From JACPPO01 sp965262505 (GTDB lineage Bacteria; Acidobacteriota; Vicinamibacteria; Vicinamibacterales; UBA2999): 64,000 nucleotides of DNA. Below, in pieces: positions 21,443 through 30,760 of this stretch; the stretch's first letter is position 1, and the number at the start of each line of letters is the position of its first letter. Under the pieces are notes generated by a model. The model was not told the origin of the DNA. It saw only the letters and a program-made list of their open reading frames with translations, and did not search any database. A program made the position numbers and the translations under genes. Location of the stretch: the NCBI GenBank assembly GCA_965262505.1, contig CBDHFM010000030.1, forward strand, positions 4,092,001 through 4,156,000, given 5' to 3'.

Positions 21443-22228
21443 GTGCCTTTCTTCGACTGCCGGCGTCCCCTCGTGCTCGCGCACCGCGGCGGCTGCGCGC
21501 TCGGCCCCGAAAACACGCTCGCCGCGTTCGATCTCGGCATGCGAGCCGGCGCGGACGGTCTCGAGCTCGATGTCCATCTGTCGTCGGACGGCGTGCCGGT
21601 CGTGCACCACGATTCGACACTCGATCGGACGACCTCGGCGTCCGGGCCGCTGGCGGCGCGAACGGCTGCTGATCTCGCGCGCGTCGACGCCGGGTGCCAC
21701 TTCGCCGGCGGCGGCGACTTTCCGTTTCGTCAGCAGGGAGTCGGGATTCCCTCGCTCGGCGAGGTGCTGCGGAAGTACCCGGACGTTCCGGTCATCATCG
21801 ACATGAAGGTGGACTCGCGCGAGATGGGCGAAGCCGTCGCCCGCGAGGTCCGTGCCGCCGGAGCCGCCGACCGGGCGTGTGCCGCCGGCTACGGCGCGCG
21901 CAGCGCCGCGGCCGCTCGCGCCGCCCTGCCCGACATGGCGTGCAGCGCGAGCCGCCCCGAGGCCCGGCTGGCCGTGTATCGCGCGTGGGTCCGGTGGCCG
22001 GTTCGCCGCGCGCCGTACGGCGGCTACCAGCTGCCGGAACGGACCAGTCTTCTCAGGATCGTGTCGCAGCGTTTCATCCAGTACGCGCACGAGACAGAGG
22101 TCAAGGTCCACGTGTGGACGGTGGATGAGGAGGCGGACATGCGGCGGCTGCTCGCCTGGGGCGTCGACGGATTGATCAGCAACCGGCCGGACCTCGCGAC
22201 CCGGGTGCGAGACGCGTGCTGCCCGTGA
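21443..22228 (+). CDS. Glycerophosphodiester phosphodiesterase family protein
   Basis: The 261-residue TIM-barrel enzyme hydrolyses glycerophosphodiesters to glycerol 3-phosphate and an alcohol. The catalytic motif HRGG...PENTLAAF lies at residues 14-28, the metal site is LELDVHLSSDG, and VVHHDSTLDRTT carries the second catalytic His. The C-terminal WTVDEEADMRRLLAWGVDGLISNRPD is typical. There is no signal peptide. The start is GTG, 27 bases from the IS630 end, so any native promoter was displaced. Confidence 0.92.
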   Translation: MPFFDCRRPLVLAHRGGCALGPENTLAAFDLGMRAGADGLELDVHLSSDGVPVVHHDSTLDRTTSASGPLAARTAADLARVDAGCHFAGGGDFPFRQQGVGIPSLGEVLRKYPDVPVIIDMKVDSREMGEAVAREVRAAGAADRACAAGYGARSAAAARAALPDMACSASRPEARLAVYRAWVRWPVRRAPYGGYQLPERTSLLRIVSQRFIQYAHETEVKVHVWTVDEEADMRRLLAWGVDGLISNRPDLATRVRDACCP

Positions 22229-22261
22229 AGCCGCGCGTTCAGGGATTCGGGTCAGACGCGC

Positions 22262-23002
22262 TCACCGGTCCAGCAGCCGGCGGGCCTTCCTGAACACGCG
22301 TTCCATCATCCTGGACGTGAGCCTGCCGGTGTTCGTGTTCTGGCGGCTCGGATGGTAGCAGCCGACGAGGGTGGGCAGGTGGCCCCGGTTCGCTCCGGGA
22401 CGCACGACCACCCCATGGCCAAAGTGCGGCTTCGGTGAAAGGACGACGCCGTGACGTCGCAGTCGCTGTAGCCACGCATCGAAGCCGATCTTTCCCAGCG
22501 CGACGACGACACGAATACGCGGCAGTTGATCGACCTCGGCGTCGAGGTGATCGAGACAGCGTGTGATCTCCTCGGGCAGCGGCTTGTTGCTCGGCGGCGC
22601 GCAGCGGACGGCCGACAGGATGTACGCATCGGTCAGCCGCAACCCGTCATCCTTGTGGCGTGAGGTGGCGATATTGGCAAAGCCGGTGCGGTGCAGCGCC
22701 GCCATCAGAAAGTCGCCGGAGCCGCCCGGGCCGTCACCGGTGAACATGCGACCCGTGCGGTTGGCACCGTGGGCGGCGGGCGCCAGGCCGACAAGCAGGA
22801 GCCGCGCGTCAGGATCGCCAAAGCCCGGCACCGGCAAGCCCCAATAGGTGTCGAGGCGATGCGCCCGTTTCTTCTCCCGCGCGACGCGGCGGCAGTACGT
22901 TCTCAGGCGGGCACAGCGTTCGCACGACACGATGGACGCGTGCACCGTGGCCAGCGACCCACTAGAGAGCGACAGGGGGCCGTGAGCGTTGAATCGGGTC
23001 AT
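22262..23002 (-). CDS. udgB: Family 5 uracil-DNA glycosylase (UdgB)
   Basis: The enzyme removes uracil (and hypoxanthine in family 5) from DNA. The active-site block is GLAPAAHGANRTGRMFTGD, which lacks the polar catalytic residue as in UDGb; the second block is GCYHPSRQNTNTGRLT. An Fe-S cluster is expected from CERCARLRTYC near residue 26 plus later Cys residues (SAVRCAPPSNKPL). I chose the ATG at 23002; the frame is open upstream, but there it only translates an 18-bp tandem repeat. It converges with the GDPD gene. Confidence 0.9.
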   Translation of the reverse strand: MTRFNAHGPLSLSSGSLATVHASIVSCERCARLRTYCRRVAREKKRAHRLDTYWGLPVPGFGDPDARLLLVGLAPAAHGANRTGRMFTGDGPGGSGDFLMAALHRTGFANIATSRHKDDGLRLTDAYILSAVRCAPPSNKPLPEEITRCLDHLDAEVDQLPRIRVVVALGKIGFDAWLQRLRRHGVVLSPKPHFGHGVVVRPGANRGHLPTLVGCYHPSRQNTNTGRLTSRMMERVFRKARRLLDR

Positions 23003-23011
23003 TGCGTGCTG

Positions 23012-23064
23012 GGCATTGCTTACTGATAGGACATTGCTTGCCGATAGGACATTGCTTGCTGACG
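23012..23064. repeat. 18-bp tandem repeat upstream of udgB
   Basis: Three units (GGCATTGCTTACTGATA, GGACATTGCTTGCCGATA, GGACATTGCTTGCTGACG) follow one another just upstream of the udgB start, with a weaker fourth copy overlapping it (CATTGCGTGCTG). Confidence 0.8.
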
Positions 23065-23223
23065 GAGGTCTGACGACAGCGATTCCCCTAAGTGGGCACG
23101 TGATCGACGAATAGTATTTCATGAGGCTCGTGAGGATCGAGTGAGTGGCGCAGAGTACGCACGTCTACAACCGAGACGTAGCTCGAGGTAGACTTCAAAA
23201 CAGGCTTAGGAAACGAAGGAGAC

Positions 23224-23661
23224 ATGATCAAGAGATTCAACATTTTCGTTGTGGCCTGCGCGGCGCTGTTCGCGGCGTGCTCTAGCGGCACGCCCGCGCC
23301 TACACTCCCGCCGGCGGCCGCCGACGGCCTCTATACAGAAGCCCAGGCGCAGCGGGGCGCGACCCTCTACGGGGAACAGTGCGCGTCGTGCCACGGCGAA
23401 GATATGATGGGTATCGCCGACCTTTTTCCGGCGCTGACCGGCGACACTTTTGTCATGAACTGGCAGGGGAAATCCGTGGGCGAGCTGTTCGAGAAGATCA
23501 GCACGACGATGCCGGGCCTGGATCCGGGCTCGCTGATGCCCGAACAGGTCGCCGACCTCGTGGCTCACACGCTGAGCGTTTCGAAGTATCCCGCCGGCAC
23601 GGCGGAACTCGCGTCAGACGTCGAGGCGCTCAAGGCAATCACGATCGACCCACCGGAATAG
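23224..23661 (+). CDS. Mono-haem c-type cytochrome lipoprotein
   Basis: The 145-residue protein has a lipoprotein signal peptide with lipobox LFAAC (Cys19), a Pro/Ala linker, and a cytochrome c domain with haem motif CASCH at about residue 56. A methionine in STTMPGL near residue 97 is the probable sixth ligand. It has an excellent ribosome-binding site (GAAGGAG, 23213-23219). It likely carries electrons at the periplasmic face of a membrane; its place beside the copper-protein genes suggests a link to terminal electron transfer. Confidence 0.88.
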   Translation: MIKRFNIFVVACAALFAACSSGTPAPTLPPAAADGLYTEAQAQRGATLYGEQCASCHGEDMMGIADLFPALTGDTFVMNWQGKSVGELFEKISTTMPGLDPGSLMPEQVADLVAHTLSVSKYPAGTAELASDVEALKAITIDPPE

Positions 23662-23702
23662 CAAGAAAGACTAGGAGTGGCGGCGCGGTGCGAGCGCTGG
23701 AT

Positions 23703-24611
23703 CTATCCGCGCCTGGTGACGAGGACCGCGTCGGCCTGCTCGTGCGCATGGTAGGAGCTTCGCACGAGCGGCCCGGATTCGACATGCGCGAAGCCCTTGG
23801 CGAGCGCGATGGCCTTCAGTTCCGCGAATTCGTCCGGGTGATAGTAGCGGATCATTGGCGCGTGTGTCGGCGTAGGGCGCAGGTACTGGCCGATCGTGAG
23901 GATGGAGACTCCGACGCCGCGCAGGTCGTTGAACACTGAGACCACCTCGTCGAACGTTTCGCCCAGGCCCACCATGATGCCCGTCTTCGTGGGGATCGCC
24001 GGCTTGTAGCGGCGAGCTCGATCGAGCAATTCCAGAGAGCGCGGATAGCGGCCGCCGGACCTCGCCATCCGGTAGAGGCGCGGCACCGTCTCGATGTTGT
24101 GGTTCAGGACGTCGGGTCCGGCGTCCAGCACCTCGATGAGCGACGCCTCGACACCCTGGAAATCCGGGATCAAGACTTCGATCCGGCAATCGGCAATACG
24201 GGTGCGCGTCTGCCGAATCGTGTCCGCAAAAACGCACGCGCCGCCGTCCGTCAGATCGTCGCGGTCGACCGACGTGATGACAGCGTGGCGAAGCGCCATC
24301 GTCTCGATCGCGCGGGCCACGCGCGCAGGTTCCTCGCAATCAAGCTCGTTGGGCCGCCCGTGCGAGACAGCGCAATACGCGCAGGCACGCGTGCAGACGT
24401 CGCCGAGAATCATGAACGTCGCCGTGCCATGGTGCCAGCACTCGCCGATATTCGGACAGTGCGCTTCCTCGCAGACCGTATGGAGCTTGAGCTCCTTCAT
24501 CAGTCCCTTGAGACGCAGATAGCGCTCCGACCCGGGCGCACGCACCTTCAGCCACTCCGGCTTGGGGTCGCGCGGACGCAGGAACTGGACGGGCGCTTCC
24601 ACTGACATCAA
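23703..24611 (-). CDS. lipA: Lipoyl synthase
   Basis: LipA is a radical SAM enzyme that inserts two sulfurs into octanoyl groups on lipoyl domains. The auxiliary cluster motif CEEAHCPNIGEC is at residues 48-59 and the radical SAM motif CTRACAYC at about 74-81. The C-terminal serine ligand lies in the VRSSYHAHEQ block. The 302 residues are normal. No lipB is adjacent. The hairpin-rich spacer 24620-24728 lies upstream. Confidence 0.97.
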   Translation of the reverse strand: MMSVEAPVQFLRPRDPKPEWLKVRAPGSERYLRLKGLMKELKLHTVCEEAHCPNIGECWHHGTATFMILGDVCTRACAYCAVSHGRPNELDCEEPARVARAIETMALRHAVITSVDRDDLTDGGACVFADTIRQTRTRIADCRIEVLIPDFQGVEASLIEVLDAGPDVLNHNIETVPRLYRMARSGGRYPRSLELLDRARRYKPAIPTKTGIMVGLGETFDEVVSVFNDLRGVGVSILTIGQYLRPTPTHAPMIRYYHPDEFAELKAIALAKGFAHVESGPLVRSSYHAHEQADAVLVTRRG

Positions 24612-24628
24612 CCGTTAGTGTACTTGAC

Positions 24629-24727
24629 GGTCGGCCGTTTGGAGGGCCGACCAGTAAACGGTGCGCGATGGACCCGACCGGGAGGTCGACGTCCGGAGGC
24701 TATGAAGGACCTCCGGCGACCGGACGT
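24629..24727. repeat. Cluster of palindromes between the cupredoxin gene and lipA
   Basis: GGTCGGCC (24629-24636) pairs with GGCCGACC (24645-24652). CCGGAGG (24693-24699) pairs with CCTCCGG (24710-24716), nested inside ACGTCCGG (24689-24696) and CCGGACGT (24720-24727). No T-run follows, so a simple intrinsic terminator is not obvious; it resembles a REP-type array that could stop or stabilise the upstream transcript. Confidence 0.6.
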
Positions 24728-24728
24728 G

Positions 24729-25139
24729 CTACTGGATGACGATCGTGCCCTGCAGCGACGTGTCCAAGTCCAGAAGGTGATCGTGATAGCTGCATGTACG
24801 GGCGGTGTTGAGGGTGCTCGTCTGACGGCTCTGGCCTGCTGACAAGATGCCCACATTGATCTCGGGGCACTCGGTGTGCGACGGGTGCTGGTCGGATGAC
24901 ATCTCGTGCGCGCGGCTGTCGTTGTTCACGAACGTGACGCGCGAACCGATCGACACCGTCACCGAGTTCGGCGAGGCGCCGTTCGACGTGATGGTGATGG
25001 TGGCGCCGGTGGACGGAGTGGGCGTCGGGGTCGGCGACGGTGAACTGGGAGTCGTACTGCTGCCGCCACCTCCACAGGACACCGCGGTCAGTACGAGCGC
25101 CATCACGACACAGAGCGAAAGAAAAGCTTTGGTGTGCAT
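24729..25139 (-). CDS. Cupredoxin-domain lipoprotein
   Basis: The 136-residue protein has a lipoprotein signal (lipobox AVSC, Cys22), a Ser/Pro/Thr linker and a plastocyanin/azurin-like domain. Candidate copper ligands are His in RAHEMSSDQH and the CSYHDH cluster near residue 118, although no methionine follows in the usual place. It is coupled to the upstream DUF5777 gene by a one-base ATGA-type overlap (its ATG shares a base with that stop). It is probably an outer-leaflet or periplasmic electron carrier. Confidence 0.82.
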   Translation of the reverse strand: MHTKAFLSLCVVMALVLTAVSCGGGGSSTTPSSPSPTPTPTPSTGATITITSNGASPNSVTVSIGSRVTFVNNDSRAHEMSSDQHPSHTECPEINVGILSAGQSRQTSTLNTARTCSYHDHLLDLDTSLQGTIVIQ

Positions 25140-25984
25140 CAGAAAAACTTCCTTGAAATGTGAAACCCGAGATACCAGTCGTCGTTGCCGGTGCCCCCGC
25201 GCGCAACTTGCCCCATCGTTGTTCCAAGTCCGTTGGAGAAGTTGATCTGGAAAGTATGCCCTCCGGCACGCTTTTCCAGGCCGAACGCCGCCTGGTTCAC
25301 ACCAGGATCGAAGCCGGTCAGGCGCGGGATGATTTCAGCCACCAGATAGACGGTTGGTCGCAGCCGGATACGCGTGCCGACGCCGAGCAGAAACGAGTCG
25401 TCGTCTGCGGCGAGCTCGGACGGCAGCGGGTTCGAGTTATTCACCCAGACCGGCTGCAGGTAAACGGCTCCGACACGCCGAATCTGCCGCGAAAGTACGA
25501 CGCCAAGAGCAGGGGTGTAGCGGTCCCGGAAGTTGTTCGTCCCGTCCACCGTGCCGATGATGGCCAGGCTCACGGGGCGACCGTCGCGCTCCTGCATGAC
25601 GTCGTGCTGGGCGAAGAACTCTATGGTCCGATCGCTGGTTCGGTAGATGCCGGCCTGGGTGCCCCGTACCAGGCCGAACCGGTACTCGAGGCCGATCTGA
25701 GCGCCGGAGTCGAGTCCGAACAGATCCTCGGCGAGGTCACCGAAGTCGCCCGCCCCGAGCGGCCGGCCGAAGCGGTGCGTGACTCGAAATGAGCTCTTGT
25801 GCCGCGGCACCCGCAGGGTGGTTGGCATCGTGACAACGATGAAGTCCGGCTGCAGCGGATTGAGATCGAGGTCCGGGTCATCTTCGACCTGAGCAGCGGG
25901 GGCGCTCTGCGCGGCCACTTGCAGCGGCCAGCAGGCCCCGACGGCGAGGACCGTCAGAAGCAGTAGTCCTCTCGGCGGGGTCAT
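25139..25984 (-). CDS. DUF5777 family outer-membrane beta-barrel protein
   Basis: The 281-residue protein has a Sec signal peptide (cleavage after about residue 25, QVAAQS) and alternating beta-strand sequence ending in Phe (HISRKFF), as in outer-membrane barrels. The block MPTTLRVPRHKSSFRVTHRFGRPLG with GDFGDLAEDLFGLDSGA is the DUF5777 signature. In other genomes such proteins sit with cytochrome c and cupredoxin genes, and the same is true here. The function is not established. Confidence 0.82.
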   Translation of the reverse strand: MTPPRGLLLLTVLAVGACWPLQVAAQSAPAAQVEDDPDLDLNPLQPDFIVVTMPTTLRVPRHKSSFRVTHRFGRPLGAGDFGDLAEDLFGLDSGAQIGLEYRFGLVRGTQAGIYRTSDRTIEFFAQHDVMQERDGRPVSLAIIGTVDGTNNFRDRYTPALGVVLSRQIRRVGAVYLQPVWVNNSNPLPSELAADDDSFLLGVGTRIRLRPTVYLVAEIIPRLTGFDPGVNQAAFGLEKRAGGHTFQINFSNGLGTTMGQVARGGTGNDDWYLGFHISRKFF

Positions 25985-26014
25985 CGTCTACTCCCGGTCG
26001 TTGCGTGCGACACA

Positions 26015-26458
26015 CTAATCGTCGCAGTAGTCCGCGTCCGTGCACGCCGGCGGCTCGCCGCCCGACGAGGGGAAGACGGCGCCGATCATGTCGGGATGTA
26101 TCGAGCAGTGATAGTTCGTGCCGATACCGGGCATCGTCACAACCGCGCTCGTGGCGCCAGGTGCGATGTCGCCCGTATCGATCGAGCCGTCATTCAGCCG
26201 CACCCGGTGCACGATCGTGTCGGCGTTCCTGAACACCACCTACTGGCCGCCGGCCCCTGCCGGGTTTGGCGAGAACGACTGCGCGCCGTTCCGGCTCGTG
26301 ACGGTGATCGTCGTCGCATTGGCGGAAGCCGGAGAGCTTGGTGCCGTGGGGCTGGAGGACGAGCCGCCTCCCGAACCCCCACACGCGGACATCGCGGCCA
26401 AGCCGGCCGCCAGGGCTGAAACGGTCCAGAGTCTGAATTGCATCTGTTGCCTCTTCAC
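26015..26458 (-). pseudogene. Cupredoxin lipoprotein gene interrupted by an in-frame TAG
   Basis: The N-terminal part (26243-26458) encodes a lipoprotein signal (MSAC) with a Gly/Ser linker and the start of a cupredoxin fold. TAG at 26240-26242 follows GAGGQ, and the same frame then continues with VVFRNADTIVHRV and YHCSIHPDMIG. Those segments carry the His, Cys, His and Met expected for a type 1 copper site. One base change (for example TGG to TAG) explains the break. It may be a true pseudogene, a readthrough product or a sequence error. Confidence 0.8.
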
Positions 26459-26491
26459 TGAAAACGAAAATGTCGAGATGAGTCTATCGCG

Positions 26492-26893
26492 TCAACGATG
26501 TCGCGCGTACGCCGCCTCCCGCGCCTTCACGATGAGCTGGCCCTTCATCCCCTCATGCCCATCCCCGCAGTACTCCGTACATAGGATTGGAAACTCGCCT
26601 GCGACGTCCGGTGTGAATTCAATGGTCACGGTTTCACCACGCGGTATCTCCTTGGACACGGCGAATCGCTCGATGCCGAACCCATGGAAGCCGTCGCCCG
26701 ACTTCACGACGAGCTTCACCCGTTCCCCTTGTACGACCTCGATCGTGGAAGGGACGAACTCGTAGCGCATGGCCACCACGTCAATCACCCGAGGCTCAGT
26801 CGTCTGTGCGGAAGTGATGTCGGAACCAGACGGCACCCCAAGAAGACCGGCTGTGACGGCGGAGAGGATCGCAAGCGGTCGGCTGAGACGCAT
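26492..26893 (-). CDS. Stand-alone CuA-type (cytochrome oxidase subunit II-like) cupredoxin
   Basis: The 133-residue protein has an N-terminal signal peptide (LAILSAVTAGLLGVPS) and a cupredoxin domain with CTEYCGDGHEGM near residue 107. That is the exact Cys-x3-Cys-x3-His-x2-Met pattern of the binuclear CuA site; the remaining His is in DGFHGFG. Unlike COX2 it lacks the two transmembrane helices, so it should be soluble in the periplasm. It could be a CuA electron carrier or copper-delivery protein; SCO and TlpA homologues are encoded about 10 kb away. Confidence 0.85.
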   Translation of the reverse strand: MRLSRPLAILSAVTAGLLGVPSGSDITSAQTTEPRVIDVVAMRYEFVPSTIEVVQGERVKLVVKSGDGFHGFGIERFAVSKEIPRGETVTIEFTPDVAGEFPILCTEYCGDGHEGMKGQLIVKAREAAYARHR

Positions 26894-27067
26894 ATGTGCT
26901 CGTGACGAACTTACCCGGAGGCCTGCTTGTGCAAGCGCGGTGCCGGAGAAACATGGACGCCTTAGGCGGCCTGGACCGCCTCTCCACCTGTGAACTTCGG
27001 AGGATGGCCGCGAAAGGTTACGTTCTGGCGTTTTACCAGACTGGTAATTGCTAACGAGAAGCGAAAG

Positions 27068-28435
27068 TCAATCGATCCGGTACTTTGCGAGGTAATAGCT
27101 CAATGCGCGTTGGCTGATGTCCATGAGTTCGGCCGCCTCTTTCTTGACGCCGCCTGCCTGCTCGATTGCCCGGCGAATGGTCTCGCGCTCGGCTCACTCG
27201 ATGTTCTGATGCAACCGCAGCGAGGGTAGGCCGGACGCGGGCGCGACCGCGGCGCCGACGAGCGAAATCGAGGCGGTCGTCAGCACCGGGCCCGTGGCGA
27301 GGACGACGGCCCGCTCGATTGTGTTCTCGAGGTCGCGCACGTTGCCGGGCCAGTCGTACTTCTGCAGCGCTCGCGCCGCCTCATCGTCAACGCAATCGAT
27401 GCGCTTGCCTGTTCGCTGGCGGTGCTTGGCGACGAAGTGATCGACCAGCACCGGGATGTCTTCGCGTCGTTCCCGCAGCGGCGGCAGTTCAATCGGGATC
27501 ACGTGCAGCCGATAGTACAAGTCCTCCTGGAACAGACCGTCGTTGACCATCTGCTTCAGGTCGCGGTTGGTCGCCGCGATGACGCGCACGTCGACGCTCT
27601 GCGTCCGTTCCGCGCCAAGCGGCTCGAACTCGCGTTCCTGCAGCACGCGCAGAAGCTTCGACTGGATGGCGACGCTGAGCGCGCCGATTTCGTCGAGGAA
27701 GATCGATCCGCCGTCGGCGAGCGCGAACTTGCCACGCTTGGTCATGGTCGCACCCGTGAACGCCCCGCGGACGTGGCCGAAGAGTTCCGACTCGAGGAGC
27801 GTCTCCTGGATCGCCGCGCAGTTGACCTTGATCAGCGGCATGTCGCGCTGCGCGCTGCGATGGTGGATCAGTCGCGCCACCATCTCCTTGCCGGTTCCGG
27901 TTTCGCCGGTGATGAGCACGGTGCTCTTGGTCTGCGCGACGAGCTCGGCGCGCTGGATCACTTCCTCCATCGCGCGGCTGCGTCCGATGATTCCGTAGTA
28001 GTTGAATTCCGCGTCGCGCTCGCTGATGAGATACTGCCGTTCGGTTTGCAGCCGCAGACTCTTCACCGCACGGCGGGCGAGCGCAAGCAGCTCGTCGACC
28101 TCGAACGGCTTTTCGAGGAAATCCTCGACTCCGAGCTTGAATGCCTCTCGAACGAGCTGGGTGGTGCCGTGCGCGGTCATCATGACGATCTGCGGCCGCT
28201 CAGCGGGCGCCATTGTCTGCGCTATCTCTCGAATGAACTCCAGTCCCGTCGTGCCTGGCATCACGTTGTCCACGACAAGCAAATCGAAGGCCTGTTCCGT
28301 GAGGTGCCGCTGGGCTTCCCGGATGGTCGTCGCCTCAACGACGTCGTGGCCCTCGTCGCGAAGCGCGCGGCCCAGCCGCTTCAGTATCTTTTCCTCGTCG
28401 TCGGCGAGCAGAATCGAGCCGTGGGCGGGTGTCAT
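27068..28435 (-). pseudogene. NtrC/DctD-type sigma54 response regulator with in-frame TGA before the FIS domain
   Basis: The receiver domain spans residues 1-125 (acidic DD at 12-13, phospho-acceptor Asp in VVDNVMPG, Lys in EKPF). The AAA+ domain has Walker A GETGTGKE, the sigma54-contact loop GAFTGA and Walker B GGSIFLDEIG. TGA at 27194-27196 stops it after QNIE. The same frame continues for 41 codons (AERETIRRAIEQAGG... ALSYYLAKYRID), which is the FIS-type DNA-binding helix-turn-helix. A Trp codon TGG would fit the family here. Without the tail the protein should not bind DNA specifically. It starts ATGA-overlapped with the kinase. Confidence 0.88.
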
Positions 28436-30212
28436 ACGCGTGCGCCGGCCGGGACCTGCGGCAGGTCGATCCGAATCTCGGTGCCCTCGCCGCGACGGCT
28501 CGAAACGGCCAAGGTGCCGCCTAGCCCCTCGACGATGTTCTTCGCGATGGGCAGTCCAAGGCCGGTGCCGGCCCGCCGCGTGGTGAAGTACGGGTCGAAG
28601 ATGTGCGGCATGTCTTCTGGCGCGATACCGATGCCGCGGTCCCGGATAGCGATCGTGGTCCGGCCAGCCGAGGCTCGCGATTGCACGTGGACGCCAGGTT
28701 CGGCGGCGGTTACCATGACCGCACGTCCGTCCGTGCCCGTGTCGGCGCTCGCGACAGCGAGGACCGCATGGCGCGCGTTGGTCAACACGTTCACGAGCGC
28801 CGTGCGCAGCCGCTCCGCGTCGGTGATGACGGGCGGCATGGTGGAATCCAGGTCGAACGTCACGTCGGGGGAGGGGTGCCCGGTCCACGCGGCCTCGGCG
28901 GAGGCCCTGCAGATCTGGTTCAGATCGGCTTCAGCCAGCTCGAACCGGATCGGTCGCGCGAAATCCAGCACCTCGGTAACGAGACGGTTCAGCCGCGTCG
29001 TTTCCTCATCGATGTCCAACACGGCTTCGCGCCGCTCGGAGGCGGTAATGCGATCTCGCCAAAGGGTCGACAGGGAGGCGCGAATAATCATCAGCGGGTT
29101 CCGAATCTCATGGGCGATCACGGTGGACAGCCGGCCGAGTGCCGACAGGCGGTCCTTCTGCGCCGCCTCCCGCTGAAAGCGCGCGACGGACTTGGTGAGG
29201 GTGTTGAAGGTCGATGCCAGCAGGCGTGCATCCTCGTCGTCCCACGCACGGCTCTTCAACGCCACCCTGCGCGTGAGGTCTCCGGTGGCGGCTACCTCGC
29301 GCATCGCGGTGGTGACCGCGGCCAGCGGCCGCGTCATCGTCAGCGCGACGCCGTAGCTGAGGATCGTCGCGAGCAGGACGGCGACCACCATGACGCCGGC
29401 CAGCCCCGCGCGGATGGTGCCGAGGAACCGCAGCCGCTCGGTTCGTGAGCGCAGAATGAGCGCGACCCCTGTGGTCCCCTGCGCGCGTCGGCGGCGAGCA
29501 GCGGTCTCGCGAGCACGAGAAACTCCTCGTTGTCGATAGCCACGGACCGCATCGCCGAGTCGGCCATGGCCGGCTCCAGCGTGAGGTGCGCGTCGGGAGA
29601 CAGTGTCGAGGCCAGGATGCGGCCCTGCACGCCGAAGGCGATTTCGCTCCCCGTCAGGTCCCTGAATTCGGCGGCGAGCCCATCGTCCAGAAAGACGCCG
29701 ACCGTCAGGCGTCCGAGGATATCCGGCAGGTCGTCCTCCAGAAGGACCGGGACGCTCACCAGCTGCAGGACGCCGCGGCGATGTGGCGTGAACGTCGATA
29801 TCTCCTCGACCGACCGCGGGTCCTGCGCGGCGGCCGAGAGGGTCTCGGCATCGGCACCCGTTGCCCCCAGCACCGCACCTCTCCGCCCCGTCAGCACGAG
29901 CAGGTCCGCATCCATCTCGGCGCGGTACTCTTCGGCCAGCGGCTGAACCGTGGGTGGGTCGCCCGTATCGACCGCCGCCTTGAGCTTTGGAAGATCCGCC
30001 ACGACGCGCGCGAGGCGTGTGAAGTGATCGGTGCGCGTGGCGCCGTACTGATCGAGCAGTGTTCCCGCTTCGACCAGCCCGCGCCGCAAGTCCAACTCGG
30101 CCTCGCTCGATGCGCGTTCGTCTACGAAATAGAACGCAAAGCCGATCGAGAGCATCGCCAGAAGCGCGCAGGCGAGAAAGACGCGATTAGTCAGCGACGA
30201 GGCGACTCGCAC
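28432..30212 (-). pseudogene. Membrane sensor histidine kinase with a frameshift
   Basis: The N-terminal frame (from 30212) has a membrane segment (residues 8-28) and a periplasmic sensor region to about residue 245. Near 29464-29490 the frame must shift by one base. The continuation has the second membrane segment (VMVVAVLLATILSYGVAL), a HAMP domain, HisKA with phospho-His in VIAHEIRNPL, and HATPase blocks DRGIGI and GTGLGLPIAKNIVEGLGG. One missing base in the GCGCGC/AGGGG stretch explains it. Two ORFs of 290 and about 345 residues result. It is the partner of the adjacent regulator. Confidence 0.88.
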
Positions 30213-30451
30213 CTACGGTACCCGACAATGTCGCCCGACCAGGAACAACGCGAATCGTTTCATGAGGGACCGCAGAGAATCCTAGCGCACGTTGTCTCCG
30301 CCGCGGCACCGCGGCGCGGCGGCCGCCCTCGGGGATGGGAACCCCGCCCCGGGGAGCCGGCACCGGAGGGCCGGCCGGCGCACCCGCCCCCCCGAGCTAT
30401 ACTTGCCCGCTGGAAGGGATCCCGCGTCCGCCGTGGGCCCAGGGGACCTGC

Positions 30452-30712
30452 GTGGCCTATATCATCTGCGAACCGTGCATCGGAACGAAGGACAGCGCCT
30501 GCGTTGACGTATGCCCAGTGGATTGCATCCACCCCCGCAAGGACGAACCGGACTTCGCCGCGGCTGAGATGCTCTATGTGCACCCCGACGAATGCATCGA
30601 CTGCGGCGCGTGCGTGCCCGCGTGCCCGGTCGAGGCCATTTTTGCGCTGGACGAAACGCCTCAGAAATGGGAGAGTTTTATTTCCGTAAACGCGCAGTAC
30701 TACCAGAAGTAG
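30452..30712 (+). CDS. Ferredoxin with two Fe-S cluster motifs
   Basis: The 86-residue protein starts at GTG with AGGGGA nine bases upstream; the longer frame from 30335 is low-complexity and unlikely. The first cluster region is CEPCIGTKDSACVDVCPVDC, and the second is CIDCGACVPACPVEAIF with the classic CxxCxxCxxxCP pattern. The YIICEPCIGTKD start is characteristic of bacterial-type 7Fe/8Fe ferredoxins of actinobacterial or Thermus type. It is a cytoplasmic low-potential electron carrier; the partner enzyme is not adjacent. Confidence 0.92.
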   Translation: MAYIICEPCIGTKDSACVDVCPVDCIHPRKDEPDFAAAEMLYVHPDECIDCGACVPACPVEAIFALDETPQKWESFISVNAQYYQK

Positions 30713-30760
30713 CACCAGCGCACGCTGGACCTCGAACGAGCTTGGATTGGAGCGCCAACG

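Noticed and set aside
26240..27196. Reassignment of TAG or TGA as sense codons
   Set aside because: Many intact genes here end in TAG or TGA at family-correct places (lon, lipA, ispG and others), so the two internal stops are local events.
27422..29176. 584-codon open frame antisense to the sigma54 regulator and kinase
   Set aside because: GC-driven shadow of conserved AAA+ and kinase domains; no recognisable domain in its own frame.
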